NCBI RefSeq assembly: GCF_030811595.1
Contig: NZ_JAUSRB010000002.1
Span: forward strand, 7,564,001-7,628,000
DNA length: 64,000 nucleotides
Source of the DNA: Streptosporangium brasiliense
GTDB taxonomy: Bacteria; Actinomycetota; Actinomycetes; Streptosporangiales; Streptosporangiaceae
Reading direction: 5' to 3'
The notes beneath the pieces are model-generated. The model saw only the letters and a list, made by a program, of their open reading frames with translations. It had not been told where the DNA came from and searched no databases. Shown one piece after another: positions 1 through 7,722 of this stretch. Position numbers and translations under genes: made by a program. Position 1 is the stretch's first letter. Every line of letters begins with the position of its first letter.

Positions 1-1
1 C

Positions 2-1249
2 TACGTGTGGGGCCGGAGCAACGGCGCGCTCGACGGTCTCGGCCTCTCCTTCCCCGACGTCGACGCGGCAGCCGACGCGTTCGCCCGCGTGAAGAGCAGC
101 GTCGCCGCGGCCGACATGACCGAGACGAGCCCCTGGTACGTGCCGGGCAAGGGCGCGGTCCTGCGCACCTTCCGCACGCCGGACCCCGACGGCCCGAGCA
201 GCTCAAGCAACCATCGCCGCGTGTTCGACAGGAGGATCAACGCCGGCCCTCGTTTCGCCACCGAGGCGGAGGCGGTCGCCGCACACGAACGGTGGGAGCT
301 GGAGGCGCAACGGGACCGCGACGCGGGCCTGACCTGCCTGGAGTGGCAGGACAACCGACTCCGGCCCGAGGACATGACCGTGGGGGAATGGATCAGGGAC
401 CGGATCCGGGACGACCCCAGCGACGCGGCCTGGCACGCCCGGGCGCTCACCGAGATCGTCGATTACCTGAGGAGCCACGGCTACGGTGACCTGATCGGCT
501 CGATCGAGGTCGAGGTGGGCTCGGGCGTCTCCGACGACGAGATCGCCGCCTACGAGGCCGAGCGCCGGCACCCGGTCCCCGAGGTGCTGCGCGCCTTCTG
601 GCGCGAGATCGGCCACGCCCGCTGGTCCGTGGGCGGGGTGGGAATGCGGGTCCTGCCGCCGTCGCAGGTGCTGCCCCGCCGGCCGGCCGCGCGGCAGCTG
701 GGAGAGGACTTCCTTCGAGGGCTGACTCCTGCCGAAGCCGACGCCGCCCGGCCGCTGATGAGCGCGCTGGACGTGCTGGTCGAGACGCTCGACGGCTCTG
801 TCATCTTCACCGTGCTCGCCGACCGGGAGGCCAAGGAGGGCCGGGTCTTCACCCATACCGACTACGATCCACGCAGTTTCTGGTGGGAGAACTCCCTGTC
901 GTGGATGCTGGCGACGCGCTTTCTCGACGGCTTCGCCGACGCGATCGAGGAGGCCGCACCCGTGGTGGCGCGGCTCTACCACGGCCAGCGGCTGAACCCG
1001 GACGCGCAGCGTCGCTACTTCGAGCTGAGGGAGCAGGGCAAGACCCCCAGGTTCTGGGAGCTCCTGTACGACGAGACGTTCGGCTCGGTCTCCACCCGCT
1101 CCGGAAAGGTCGGCGCGGCCGGTGCCGTACGTACCAGACGGTACGACCCGGCCCGCGCGGCCCGCAAGGTGGCCAAGCTGATCGCCGCCAGGGAGAAGGA
1201 CGGCTACCACGAAGCCGTACCCGTCAAAACCCGGGCCGACACCCCCTGA
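2..1249 (+). CDS. WGR-SUKH-WGR domain protein, 5' end outside window
   Basis: The frame is open at the left edge and the first visible residues (YVWGRSNG) are already the middle of a WGR domain, so the true start lies upstream. A second, complete WGR-like domain is near the C-terminus (about residues 335-405): aromatic-rich FWELLYDETF, then a Gly/Arg turn, the AARKVAKLIAAREKDGY helix, as in WGR domains of DNA-associated and DUF4132/MolR-type proteins. Between them (about 165-300) is a SUKH/SMI1-KNR4-like segment beginning with a DDEIAAYEAERRHPVPEVLRAF helix pattern. WGR domains are thought to bind nucleic acid; SUKH proteins are often immunity or toxin-associated. No partner is visible to the right within 270 bp. 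Function is unknown; domain assignment by pattern only. Confidence 0.8.
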   Translation, partial: YVWGRSNGALDGLGLSFPDVDAAADAFARVKSSVAAADMTETSPWYVPGKGAVLRTFRTPDPDGPSSSSNHRRVFDRRINAGPRFATEAEAVAAHERWELEAQRDRDAGLTCLEWQDNRLRPEDMTVGEWIRDRIRDDPSDAAWHARALTEIVDYLRSHGYGDLIGSIEVEVGSGVSDDEIAAYEAERRHPVPEVLRAFWREIGHARWSVGGVGMRVLPPSQVLPRRPAARQLGEDFLRGLTPAEADAARPLMSALDVLVETLDGSVIFTVLADREAKEGRVFTHTDYDPRSFWWENSLSWMLATRFLDGFADAIEEAAPVVARLYHGQRLNPDAQRRYFELREQGKTPRFWELLYDETFGSVSTRSGKVGAAGAVRTRRYDPARAARKVAKLIAAREKDGYHEAVPVKTRADTP

Positions 1250-1517
1250 CCGGACCCGCGAGGACCCGGCTCCGCCGAGAGCCGGGCCTCCGGCCTGCCG
1301 GAAACTTCTTGATCATCGGATCATGGCGGACCGGGAGGGATGACGACGGAGCCAACCGTTCCCGCCGAAGGCCCGCAGCCATCGGACCAGGCCGACGTCC
1401 GGTTTGGATGAAAAGGTTCTCGTATTGCTGAGTTCCCAGTGGCCGCGCGCCGCCACGATCACCGGCGCGGAGGCCGGACTGTCGGCCCGCCGGGAGCGGA
1501 GGCCGTGACCGGCGGGC

Positions 1518-1922
1518 CTACGCGTCCTCACCCGGGAGTTCTCGGCCGGACAGGTACAGCCGGGCACCGGCCCAGATGGCCGCGGGTTCGCACCGGGCGA
1601 CCTGCCAGGTGACGGATGTCAGCCGCCCCCTCCGGCGGTAGCGTCGCACGATCGTCAGATGTTCCGGCCACGCCACGAACCGCTTCAGGGCCTGCTCGCT
1701 CTGCCAGATCGACACCGAGCCGCACCTGCGCTCCAGCATTTCCGCCCACAGCCACATCCCGACCGCGCCGTCCAGCCCGGGCCAGCCCCGGCCCAGCGCG
1801 CGCCCGGACCGGTAGATACCGGGCAGGTCGCGCGCCCTGTCGGCCCGGAACTCGGTGATGGCGACCAGTACGGGACCGGTGACGTCCGCGGCCGGCCCGG
1901 GCGTCCAGGAACTCCTCAGCAT
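1518..1922 (-). CDS. Monooxygenase-like dimeric alpha/beta-barrel protein
   Basis: A 134-residue protein. ATG at 1922-1920 overlaps the stop of the upstream gene (TGA at 1918-1916), so the two are probably translationally coupled. The region GSVSIWQSEQALKRFVAWPEH followed by an Arg-rich stretch resembles the helix-strand pattern of antibiotic-biosynthesis-monooxygenase-like folds, where a Trp-rich strand precedes a helix carrying 'F-x-x-x-x-x-H'. No cofactor motif is visible, as is normal for that fold. It could equally be a non-catalytic relative. A longer reading of the frame upstream would overlap the neighbour completely and is not needed. Confidence 0.7.
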   Translation of the reverse strand: MLRSSWTPGPAADVTGPVLVAITEFRADRARDLPGIYRSGRALGRGWPGLDGAVGMWLWAEMLERRCGSVSIWQSEQALKRFVAWPEHLTIVRRYRRRGRLTSVTWQVARCEPAAIWAGARLYLSGRELPGEDA

Positions 1923-2533
1923 GACGGCGCCCACGCCGGGGAACGGCCGAGCAGCCCGAGCAGCCGCTCGAAGTCGGAGACGTCGGCGGGCACCGGAACC
2001 CGGACGCCGAACGGGCCGCCGGGGCCGCGGAGGCCCGGGGCGTCCGCCCATCGAGAGGCGATCGCCAGCGCGACGGCCGCCGACTCCTCATCGGGCGAGT
2101 ACGGCGCGCCGACGGAGGCGGCGATGTCCCATCCGTGAACGAGGAAGTCGACGAAGTGCATGCCCATGGCGGCGCGGCCGGGGAACACGCCGAACTCGCG
2201 TACTTCGACCTGCCGGTCGTGAACGTCCTGGGCGGCGAACGCGGCGGTGACCGCGGCCGCGGACTCCTGGTAGGCGCGGTGCGGGTCGGTGCCGAGCTCG
2301 CCGCTGTCCCAGGTGGACCGGTCGGCGGGCAGGCCGGCGGCCGCGGCGGCGAAGCCGCGGTTCTCGCTCACCATGTGACGCAGCAGCTCGCCCAGATTCC
2401 ATGCGGCACAGGGGGTGGGCCCGGTGAGGTGCTCAGGGCCGGCCTGGGCGACCAGCCGACCGGCGGCCTCCAGCGCCCGCCGGTCGAGGTCGCGCAGGTC
2501 CACGGATCCCAGGTCGACGGAGATCGCACTCAT
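1916..2533 (-). CDS. TIGR03086/mycothiol-dependent-isomerase-type DinB-fold protein
   Basis: A 205-residue protein. The start pattern (LDRRALEAAGRLVAQAG, then LTGPTPCAAWNLGELLRHM) is the hallmark of the TIGR03086/maleylpyruvate-isomerase N-terminal family: a four-helix DinB-like bundle with metal-binding His residues, including H in LLRHM and in the later VHGWD motif. Some members use mycothiol. ATG at 2533 is preferred to the GTG six bases upstream because AAGGAG (2546-2541) sits five bases before the ATG and would abut the GTG. It is divergent from a TetR gene and the shared 107-bp gap contains two strong palindromes, so it is probably the TetR target. The substrate is unknown. Confidence 0.85.
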   Translation of the reverse strand: MSAISVDLGSVDLRDLDRRALEAAGRLVAQAGPEHLTGPTPCAAWNLGELLRHMVSENRGFAAAAAGLPADRSTWDSGELGTDPHRAYQESAAAVTAAFAAQDVHDRQVEVREFGVFPGRAAMGMHFVDFLVHGWDIAASVGAPYSPDEESAAVALAIASRWADAPGLRGPGGPFGVRVPVPADVSDFERLLGLLGRSPAWAPSC

Positions 2534-2555
2534 GATCACTCCTTTTCGAGCACGA

Positions 2556-2583
2556 ATTCAAGCACGAACGTTCGTGCTTGAAT
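2556..2583. promoter_or_regulatory. Perfect 28-bp palindrome, probable TetR operator 1
   Basis: A perfect inverted repeat with core acgaacgttcgt (2564-2575), placed just upstream of the minus-strand DinB-fold gene and in the gap shared with the divergent TetR gene. Both strands read the same over all 28 bases. The core recurs exactly at 2612-2623. Confidence 0.8.
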
Positions 2584-2611
2584 CGGACGTTATCACGTGC
2601 GGCATAATTAA

Positions 2612-2623
2612 ACGAACGTTCGT
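2612..2623. promoter_or_regulatory. 12-bp palindrome, probable TetR operator 2
   Basis: Exact copy of the 12-base core acgaacgttcgt of the larger palindrome 48 bp away, 17 bases before the TetR start codon. It lies where it could block the tetR promoter, giving autoregulation. The flanks are not symmetrical, so it is likely the weaker site. Confidence 0.7.
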
Positions 2624-2640
2624 CCACGAAAGGGGCTGCG

Positions 2641-3291
2641 ATGGCGGGCCGGCCACGAGACGACCGGGCGCGGAACGCGATCCTGCGCCGAGCGGCGGAC
2701 ATCGCCTCCAAGGACGGGCTGGAGGGCCTGTCCATCGGGCGGCTGGCCGCCGATCTCGGCGTGAGCAAGAGCGGGCTCTTCGGCCACTTCGGCTCCAAGG
2801 AAGAGCTCCAGCTCGCCACGGTCCGGGCCGCGGCGGGCGTCTATCTCGACGAGGTCGTCCAGCCCGCGCTGGCACTGCCGCCGGGCCTGGGACGGGTATG
2901 GCGGCTGTGCGACAGCTGGCTGAGCTACTCGCAGCGGCGGGTCTTCCCCGGCGGGTGCTTCTTCTTCACGGTCACCGCCGAGTTCGACGCCCGCCCGGGG
3001 CGCGTGCGGGACGCCGTCGCCGCCGCCGCCCTTGAGTGGAGCCGCCTGGTCACGCGCACCGTCGAGGAGGCGCGCCGGCTCGGAGAGCTCACCGAAGACA
3101 CCGGAGCCGATCAGCTCGCCTTCGAGCTGATCGCGTTCTTGGAGACCGCCAACGCCGTATCACTGCTGCACGACGATCCCGTCGCCTACCAGCGGGCCAG
3201 GACCGCCATCCGGAACCGCCTGCACGCCGCCGCCACCGGTTCCGCGGCCCTACCCGGGCTCGATTCCGCACTCCAGAGCGGTCACCAGTAG
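2641..3291 (+). CDS. TetR family transcriptional regulator
   Basis: A 216-residue TetR protein. The N-terminal helix-turn-helix (about residues 8-55) contains DIASKDGLEGLSIGRLAADL followed by GVSKSGLFGHFGSKEELQLAT, a textbook TetR recognition helix. The C-terminal part resembles the TetR_C group found in YcdC-like regulators. GAAAGGGG 6-12 bases upstream supports the ATG at 2641. It is divergent from the DinB-fold/monooxygenase-like pair, and two palindromes sharing one core lie between, so it most likely represses both that pair and itself. The ligand is unknown. Confidence 0.95.
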   Translation: MAGRPRDDRARNAILRRAADIASKDGLEGLSIGRLAADLGVSKSGLFGHFGSKEELQLATVRAAAGVYLDEVVQPALALPPGLGRVWRLCDSWLSYSQRRVFPGGCFFFTVTAEFDARPGRVRDAVAAAALEWSRLVTRTVEEARRLGELTEDTGADQLAFELIAFLETANAVSLLHDDPVAYQRARTAIRNRLHAAATGSAALPGLDSALQSGHQ

Positions 3292-3617
3292 CCGGCTACC
3301 GGGGCCGGCCCGATGGAGGCCGGGCGTCCCGGCGGTGGCGGGGCCCTGCCCGGCGGATGAGTGCGCGGACGGTGACGGACGCGGCGGCCGAGTGGAGGCA
3401 GGGATCGACTCGGCCATGCCCCGGCCCGGATGGGTCGAGCCGGCCGTCTCCTGGCCCGGATGGGGGGGGTCACGGTGTCGCCGGCTCCCTCGGTCGTATC
3501 CGTCCTCACCCGGTTCGACGAGACAGCTCCCCGGATCGTGAGGTTGACGCGCGCCTCACATCCCGACGGGCTGTGTCGTCGTACTGCTCAGACGGACGCG
3601 AAGGAAGGAAATCGATC
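3292..3617. other. Intergenic region without recognised feature
   Basis: About 325 bp between tetR and the quinone-reductase gene. No convincing gene, repeat or terminator was seen; the only clear signal is the AAGGAAGG ribosome-binding site at 3601-3608 for the next gene. It presumably holds that gene's promoter. Confidence 0.5.
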
Positions 3618-4226
3618 ATGGAACCCGTTAACGTCGCGATCATTTACTACAGCGCCACGGGCACCCTGCACGCCTTGGCGCAGGCCGCCGCAGAGGGCGC
3701 GGAGAAGGCCGGCGCACACGTGCGACTGCGCAAGGTCGCCGAACTGGCCCCACCGGAGGCGATCAGCGCCAATCCGGCCTGGGCCCAGCACCTCCAGGAC
3801 ACCGCCGACGTCGCCGAGGCCGGCCTCGACGACCTGGCCTGGGCCGACGCGGTGCTGTTCGGTACTCCCACCCGCTTCGGCAACCCGGCCAGCCAGCTCA
3901 GGGCGTTCATCGACACCACCGGCCCGCTGTGGTTCCACGGCAAGCTCGCGGACAAGGTGTACTCGGCTTTCACCGCCTCCAACACCGCCCACGGCGGACA
4001 GGAATCCACCCTCCTGGCGCTGGGGAACACCTTCTACCACTGGGGCGGCGTCATCGTGCCCCCCGGCTACACCGACCCCATCCAGTTCCGGTCGGGCAAT
4101 CCCTACGGCACCTCCCACGTGACCGGCGACGGCCCGCCCAACGACGTGTCCCTGGAAGCGGCCCGCCACCAGGCCCGCCGCGTCGTCGCCACCGCGGCCT
4201 CGCTCAAGGCCGGCCGCGCCGCCTGA
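3618..4226 (+). CDS. NAD(P)H:quinone oxidoreductase, WrbA type (flavodoxin fold)
   Basis: A 202-residue flavodoxin-fold protein. The FMN phosphate loop is YYSATGTLHALAQA near residues 9-22, and the second FMN-contact loop is GTPTRFGNPASQLRAFID at about 78-95; GGQESTLLAL with the following HWGG region is typical of WrbA. These are cytoplasmic two-electron quinone reductases that protect against redox-cycling quinones. Length matches the family (about 200). A strong AAGGAAGG lies 9 bases before the ATG. It stands alone between tetR and a converging gene and is followed by a hairpin at 4231-4253. Confidence 0.93.
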   Translation: MEPVNVAIIYYSATGTLHALAQAAAEGAEKAGAHVRLRKVAELAPPEAISANPAWAQHLQDTADVAEAGLDDLAWADAVLFGTPTRFGNPASQLRAFIDTTGPLWFHGKLADKVYSAFTASNTAHGGQESTLLALGNTFYHWGGVIVPPGYTDPIQFRSGNPYGTSHVTGDGPPNDVSLEAARHQARRVVATAASLKAGRAA

Positions 4227-4230
4227 TCCA

Positions 4231-4253
4231 GCCCGTCTCCTTGAGGGACGGGC
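4231..4253 (+). terminator. Hairpin after the quinone reductase gene
   Basis: gcccgtc and gacgggc pair around a short loop, extended by two more pairs with one bulged base. It begins five bases after the wrbA-like stop and lies between two converging genes, so it may serve both. There is no long T-tract, as is common at high GC. Confidence 0.6.
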
Positions 4254-4299
4254 CACCCTGGGCCTGGCCCGGAAGCGGCGGCGGGCCGGCCGCGCCCGA

Positions 4300-4752
4300 T
4301 CAGCTCGCGACACGTCTGGTCGCCGTCATGTAGGAGCGGGCCATCTCCACCGACAGCCAGATCACGACCGCCCCAAGGACAGCGTGGTACCACCGCCAGC
4401 CCACGCCGATGCCGATGATCCCGTCCAGGATCATGATCCCCGCGCCGCCGCCGACGGCCGGCAGCATCCCCGCCAGTATCAGCAGCATCAGCGCTCTCGG
4501 CACCCTGCGGCCCAGCTCTGTGACCGTGGCGACGGCGACGCACGCGCCCAGCACGCCGGACGCGGTCGCGAGCCACTGTGCCGAGGCCGCGTCCATGAAG
4601 TAGCTTCCGGCCTCGGCGGCCGACACGGGCGGGCCGCCCGGGAAGCCGAGCCGGGCCTGCAGGGCGAAGGCGGCCTTCCCCCCGGCGTAACCGAGGAACA
4701 GCAGCGCCAGCGCGTACGCCGGCCAGCGGCGTGGAGAAGCGGAATCAACCAT
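4300..4752 (-). CDS. Small four-helix integral membrane protein
   Basis: A 150-residue protein with four predicted membrane segments: YALALLFLGYAGGKAAFAL, a segment around LATASGVLGACVAVATV, one around LMLLILAGMLPAVGGGAG, and GWRWYHAVLGAVVIWLSVEM. The general shape resembles DoxX-like or DUF3995-like small membrane proteins, but no family motif is certain. ATG at 4752 is chosen; a GTG at 4794 would add 14 residues. It converges on the quinone reductase gene and has no obvious operon partner. Function unknown. Confidence 0.75.
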   Translation of the reverse strand: MVDSASPRRWPAYALALLFLGYAGGKAAFALQARLGFPGGPPVSAAEAGSYFMDAASAQWLATASGVLGACVAVATVTELGRRVPRALMLLILAGMLPAVGGGAGIMILDGIIGIGVGWRWYHAVLGAVVIWLSVEMARSYMTATRRVAS

Positions 4753-4878
4753 GGTCGCAACCGTAGAGACCGCACACCCGGCCTCCCTCCCCACAGCGAG
4801 GGAGGCGCCTCCCCTCCGAGAGGGAGCACCGGGCGACTCCCCCTGAACCGGCGCCGGACGGGAAGGCGCGCTGCCGGC

Positions 4879-5607
4879 CTACCGGAGGACGCTGGACCAG
4901 GCCTGTTGGACAGTCCTGTAGTCGATCACAACGATGCCCTCCTGCTGGAGGAGCTCGCGGGCCTCCGGCGAGGTCAGGAACTCGTAGTCGGTCCGGCGCA
5001 CGCGCCAGCCGCTGTCGATCGCCCGCGACTCCTCGCCGCCGGTACTGGGGTGCACCGCCCATTCGCTGAGCCCGGCCGGCAGGTCGCGTAGCAGTTGGGC
5101 GTATCGGGCCGGCTTATCCTCGACGCTAAGGGAGAAGCTGTCCAGGAATCCGTTGTCGACGACCGGCAAGCCCTGCCGCCGCATCCTCTGACGCCCGGGT
5201 CCGAGCCAGACCCGCACGGCCAGGCCGTACTCCGCGGCCAGCGCCACGGTCAGATCGAGAATGTCGTCGCGTCCGCCGTCGGCCAGGCAGTGGAAGTCCA
5301 GGTGCGTCGGCGTGAGGCCGGCGTCGGCCACGGCGTTGATCTGCGCGCGGAGCTCGAGCTCTATCTCGTCGAGCCGGGCCTGGGCGAGGAACTCGGAACG
5401 CCCGGCGGGCGTGACCGTGAACAGCTCGCCCGCGTCGTCGAGCAGCGAGGGCACGCTGTCCTCCGCGGCCAGCGCTCTCCACCGGTAGCCGGGCAGGTCG
5501 CAGACCAGCGTGAGGTGGATCCCGAACGGGATCTCCGGCCGTCGGCGTAGCAGGCGCATGGCCTGCGGCGCCGACGGACACGGCACCATTGGCGAGAGCA
5601 CTGACAT
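4879..5607 (-). pseudogene. ChbG/HpnK (YdjC) family carbohydrate deacetylase lacking its N-terminus
   Basis: The 242-residue product matches YdjC/ChbG deacetylases from the middle onward: SPMVPCPSAPQAM, then IPFGIHLTLVCDLPGYRW, THLDFHCLADGG and SEWAVHPSTG. These TIM-barrel enzymes remove acetyl groups from chito- or other N-acetyl oligosaccharides using a metal held by an N-terminal Asp (ADDFG motif) and His residues such as those in GIHLT and HLDFH. Here the first 30-40 residues, including ADDFG, are missing: the frame meets a TGA about 26 codons upstream and no ADDFG appears in other upstream frames. There is no good ribosome-binding site. It is probably inactive, although an expressed truncated form cannot be excluded. 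Confidence 0.7.
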
Positions 5608-5917
5608 CGCTCTGCCGTAAAGCTCGGGGAGTGACGGCTCAGGACTCCCACCGGCTCCTCCACAAGGAGATCATGGTTGAGATCGGAGAGGCTCTAGGTG
5701 TCGAACCAGGCCGCCCAATCGGCTCGAAGACCCTTATGTGGGCTCTGACCTGCACATCCGTTGGAAATTTCGCCAGGACCGCGGGGCCCACCTCAGTTGG
5801 TCATGGTCATCAGACAGATCGTACGCTGGAGGATAGGGCTCGCAGATCGAGCGCGGGTTCGTCCGCGGGAGATGGGTGAGCAGGGGCACGGCTCGCATAG
5901 TTGCGGGGGTGGGGCCG
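5608..5917. other. Intergenic region, less GC-rich, no gene recognised
   Basis: This stretch separates the broken deacetylase from the cupredoxin gene. Around 5690-5840 the base composition is lower in GC than the neighbours. Short protein-like frames (for example DLHIRWKFRQDRGAHLSWSW) have no start codon and were not recognised; they may be debris of a lost gene. Confidence 0.4.
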
Positions 5918-6526
5918 ATGTGGCTTCACGATGTACGGCTTGCCGGGATGGTGAGCGCGGTCATGCTCGCCGCGGTCGCCGTCGGTGAACCGGCGGCGAT
6001 GGGCGTGACGACGGCGACGGGGGCACAGCATCGGCCGGAGTGCACCGTACCGTCACTGCCGGGTCACGTGGTGGATGTGACCCTGACCGACATGGGATCG
6101 GGCATGATGAGCCGTAGTCCCGGTCCGTCCAGCAGTCCTGTCCCGCACGGGATGATGAGCAGCGGCCCCGGACCGCAGGACACGAGGATGCGCCTGTCCG
6201 TCACCCCTGCCACGGTTCCGGCGGGGACCGTGTCGCTGCGGGTGTCCAACAAGGGGGCCCTCGCCCATGAGGTCCTGGTACTGCCACTTCCGTCAGGGCA
6301 GACCATCGGAAAACGGGAGGTGGGCTCCGATCAGCGCGTCGATGAGTCGGACAGCTTGGGGGAGGCGTCACGCGACTGCGCCGCGGGCAAGGGAGAAGGC
6401 ATCGCCCCGGGCTCCAAGGGCTGGATCACACTGACGCTGCGCCCTGGCCACTACGAGCTGGTGTGCAACTTCCCCGATCATTACGACAGGGGCATGTACG
6501 GCGAGCTCGACGTCACCGGGCGATAG
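5918..6526 (+). CDS. Secreted cupredoxin-type copper protein (sulfocyanin-like)
   Basis: A 202-residue secreted protein. Residues 1-30 form a signal peptide (VRLAGMVSAVMLAAVAVG). The C-terminal half is a cupredoxin with all four type-1 copper ligands recognisable: His117 in ALAHEVLVLP, Cys183, His188 and Met193 in LVCNFPDHYDRGMYG. A Met/His/Gly/Pro-rich linker (residues 58-82, with MGSGMM and HGMM) may also bind copper, and Cys42/Cys154 could pair. The likely role is extracytoplasmic electron transfer or copper buffering. ATG 5918 follows a G-rich stretch and fits the signal peptide; a GTG at 5876 would add 14 residues. No partner genes are adjacent; insertion remnants follow directly. Confidence 0.82.
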   Translation: MWLHDVRLAGMVSAVMLAAVAVGEPAAMGVTTATGAQHRPECTVPSLPGHVVDVTLTDMGSGMMSRSPGPSSSPVPHGMMSSGPGPQDTRMRLSVTPATVPAGTVSLRVSNKGALAHEVLVLPLPSGQTIGKREVGSDQRVDESDSLGEASRDCAAGKGEGIAPGSKGWITLTLRPGHYELVCNFPDHYDRGMYGELDVTGR

Positions 6527-6559
6527 CGAACGCCGGCCGGGCGTTGGGACCGCCGCCGC

Positions 6560-6751
6560 GTGCCGCACGACGGTCAGAAGAACATCGGCAGCGTCCGCCT
6601 GTACCGCCCCGACGGCACCCCGCCTGGCCGGCCCGCACTCGGCGGCTCACTGACACGCCCGATCCGCTGGAAGTTGATCAGCCAGCAGTACGGTCAGAGG
6701 GTCAAGTACGCCACCACGCTCCGCCTGGGCACTGCCGAAACACGGGCCGAA
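6560..6751 (+). mobile_element. Tn3-family transposase remnant
   Basis: About 64 codons read like the C-terminal catalytic part of actinobacterial Tn3-family TnpA: a VRLYRPDGTPPG stretch, LTRPIRWKLISQQYGQ, then VKYATTLRLGTAE. In intact transposases this continues into an EQVLRRF-type region and several hundred further residues; here the frame changes after TRAE and nothing further matches. No inverted repeats were found. It is clearly a dead fragment. Confidence 0.75.
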
Positions 6752-6796
6752 TCCCCCGACGGACCGTCCCTGAACCCTTCCCCCATGGGGGAGGTT

Positions 6797-7108
6797 TCAC
6801 AGGCCGGCCAGTCCCTTGCCTGCTGTGGCGAGCCCACCGGCCAGCGCAAGCAGAGGCACTATCCGCCGATCCCGCCCCTCCGGCACTCGTTCCGCAAGCG
6901 CCTTGCCGATGACGGCTCCGGCTGCGATCGCGGTCCCGGCCAGTACCCACGCAGGAGTCGTGAGCTGGGGCAATCTCTTGGCGGTGAGAGAGAATGCATC
7001 GACCGTAAGTCCGTAGAACTGTGCATTCGGCACGAGCTCCCGTACTGCCCAGCCCGCGTTTGCCGCATATAACGACACCGCAGGGCCTCCCACGCCGGCC
7101 GGCGACAT
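6797..7108 (-). CDS. Hypothetical small membrane protein, possibly 5'-truncated
   Basis: 103 residues from the ATG at 7108. It has two hydrophobic segments, TPAWVLAGTAIAAGAVIG and VPLLALAGGLATAGKGLAGL, and an amphipathic N-terminal half (ANAGWAVRELVPNAQFYGLTVDAF). Not recognised. It lies between two transposase remnants; upstream of its ATG the same frame is merely the antisense of the IS30 remnant, so the original 5' end may have been lost to the insertion. Confidence 0.45.
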   Translation of the reverse strand: MSPAGVGGPAVSLYAANAGWAVRELVPNAQFYGLTVDAFSLTAKRLPQLTTPAWVLAGTAIAAGAVIGKALAERVPEGRDRRIVPLLALAGGLATAGKGLAGL

Positions 7109-7123
7109 CACCCGCAGGAGGCC

Positions 7124-7552
7124 GGCACGCAGGTCTCCCACGAGGCGATCCACCTGTCGCTCTGTGATCCGCGCCGCCGGCGGGCCGTCGACGGAGCTCT
7201 TTCTCAGCCTCTGCGCACCGCGCGTCCGATGCACCACCCTCGATGCGCCGGCCGGGCCACCGGCCGCGGGGTCCTGCGGGACATGGTCCCGATCACCGCC
7301 CGTCCCGCCGAGACCGAGAATCGGGCGGTTGCCGGTCACGGGGAAGGTGATCTCATCATGGGCGCGCGCCCGTCCGCCATCGGCACACCGGTCGAGCGCG
7401 CCAGCCGCTGCACGACCTTGGTCGCGTTACCGGACGGCATCAAGGCTGAGCAGGTCAGGCCCCATCTCACTCGCGGTATCTTGGCCATCCCGGTCCGGCT
7501 GCGGCGCGCGTCGGCCTGGGATCGCGGCCAGAGATCTACGCTGAGATCCTGA
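7124..7552 (+). mobile_element. IS30-family transposase remnant
   Basis: The frame reads SHEAIHLSLCDPRRR, then GRGVLRDMVPITARPAE, ENRAVAGHGEGDLIMG and VERASRCTTLVALPDG, the central and DDE-core region of IS30-family transposases of actinomycetes (intact copies read GHWEGDLIMG and LVERTSR). It ends after ASAWDRGQ with an unrelated short tail and stop, losing the last catalytic Glu region, and the N-terminal helix-turn-helix is absent. It is a decayed internal fragment with no visible terminal inverted repeats. Confidence 0.85.
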
Positions 7553-7722
7553 ACAGCGGCAATGCATTGATCCTCTGAGCACGCCGTCGTTTGCCGACAC
7601 TTCGGGCTCGTGCAGGCTTGGTACGTCAGGAGTGGATCTGGCGGTCCGGGCCACCTCTTACCGGTACCGGCGCGATCCGGCTCAGGGCACCTTGATCGAC
7701 AGAACGTACAGGAGCAGGTCCC

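Noticed and set aside
3036..3617. N-terminal extension of the WrbA-like protein
   Set aside because: It runs antisense-like through tetR in another frame; the ribosome-binding site and family start fix 3618.
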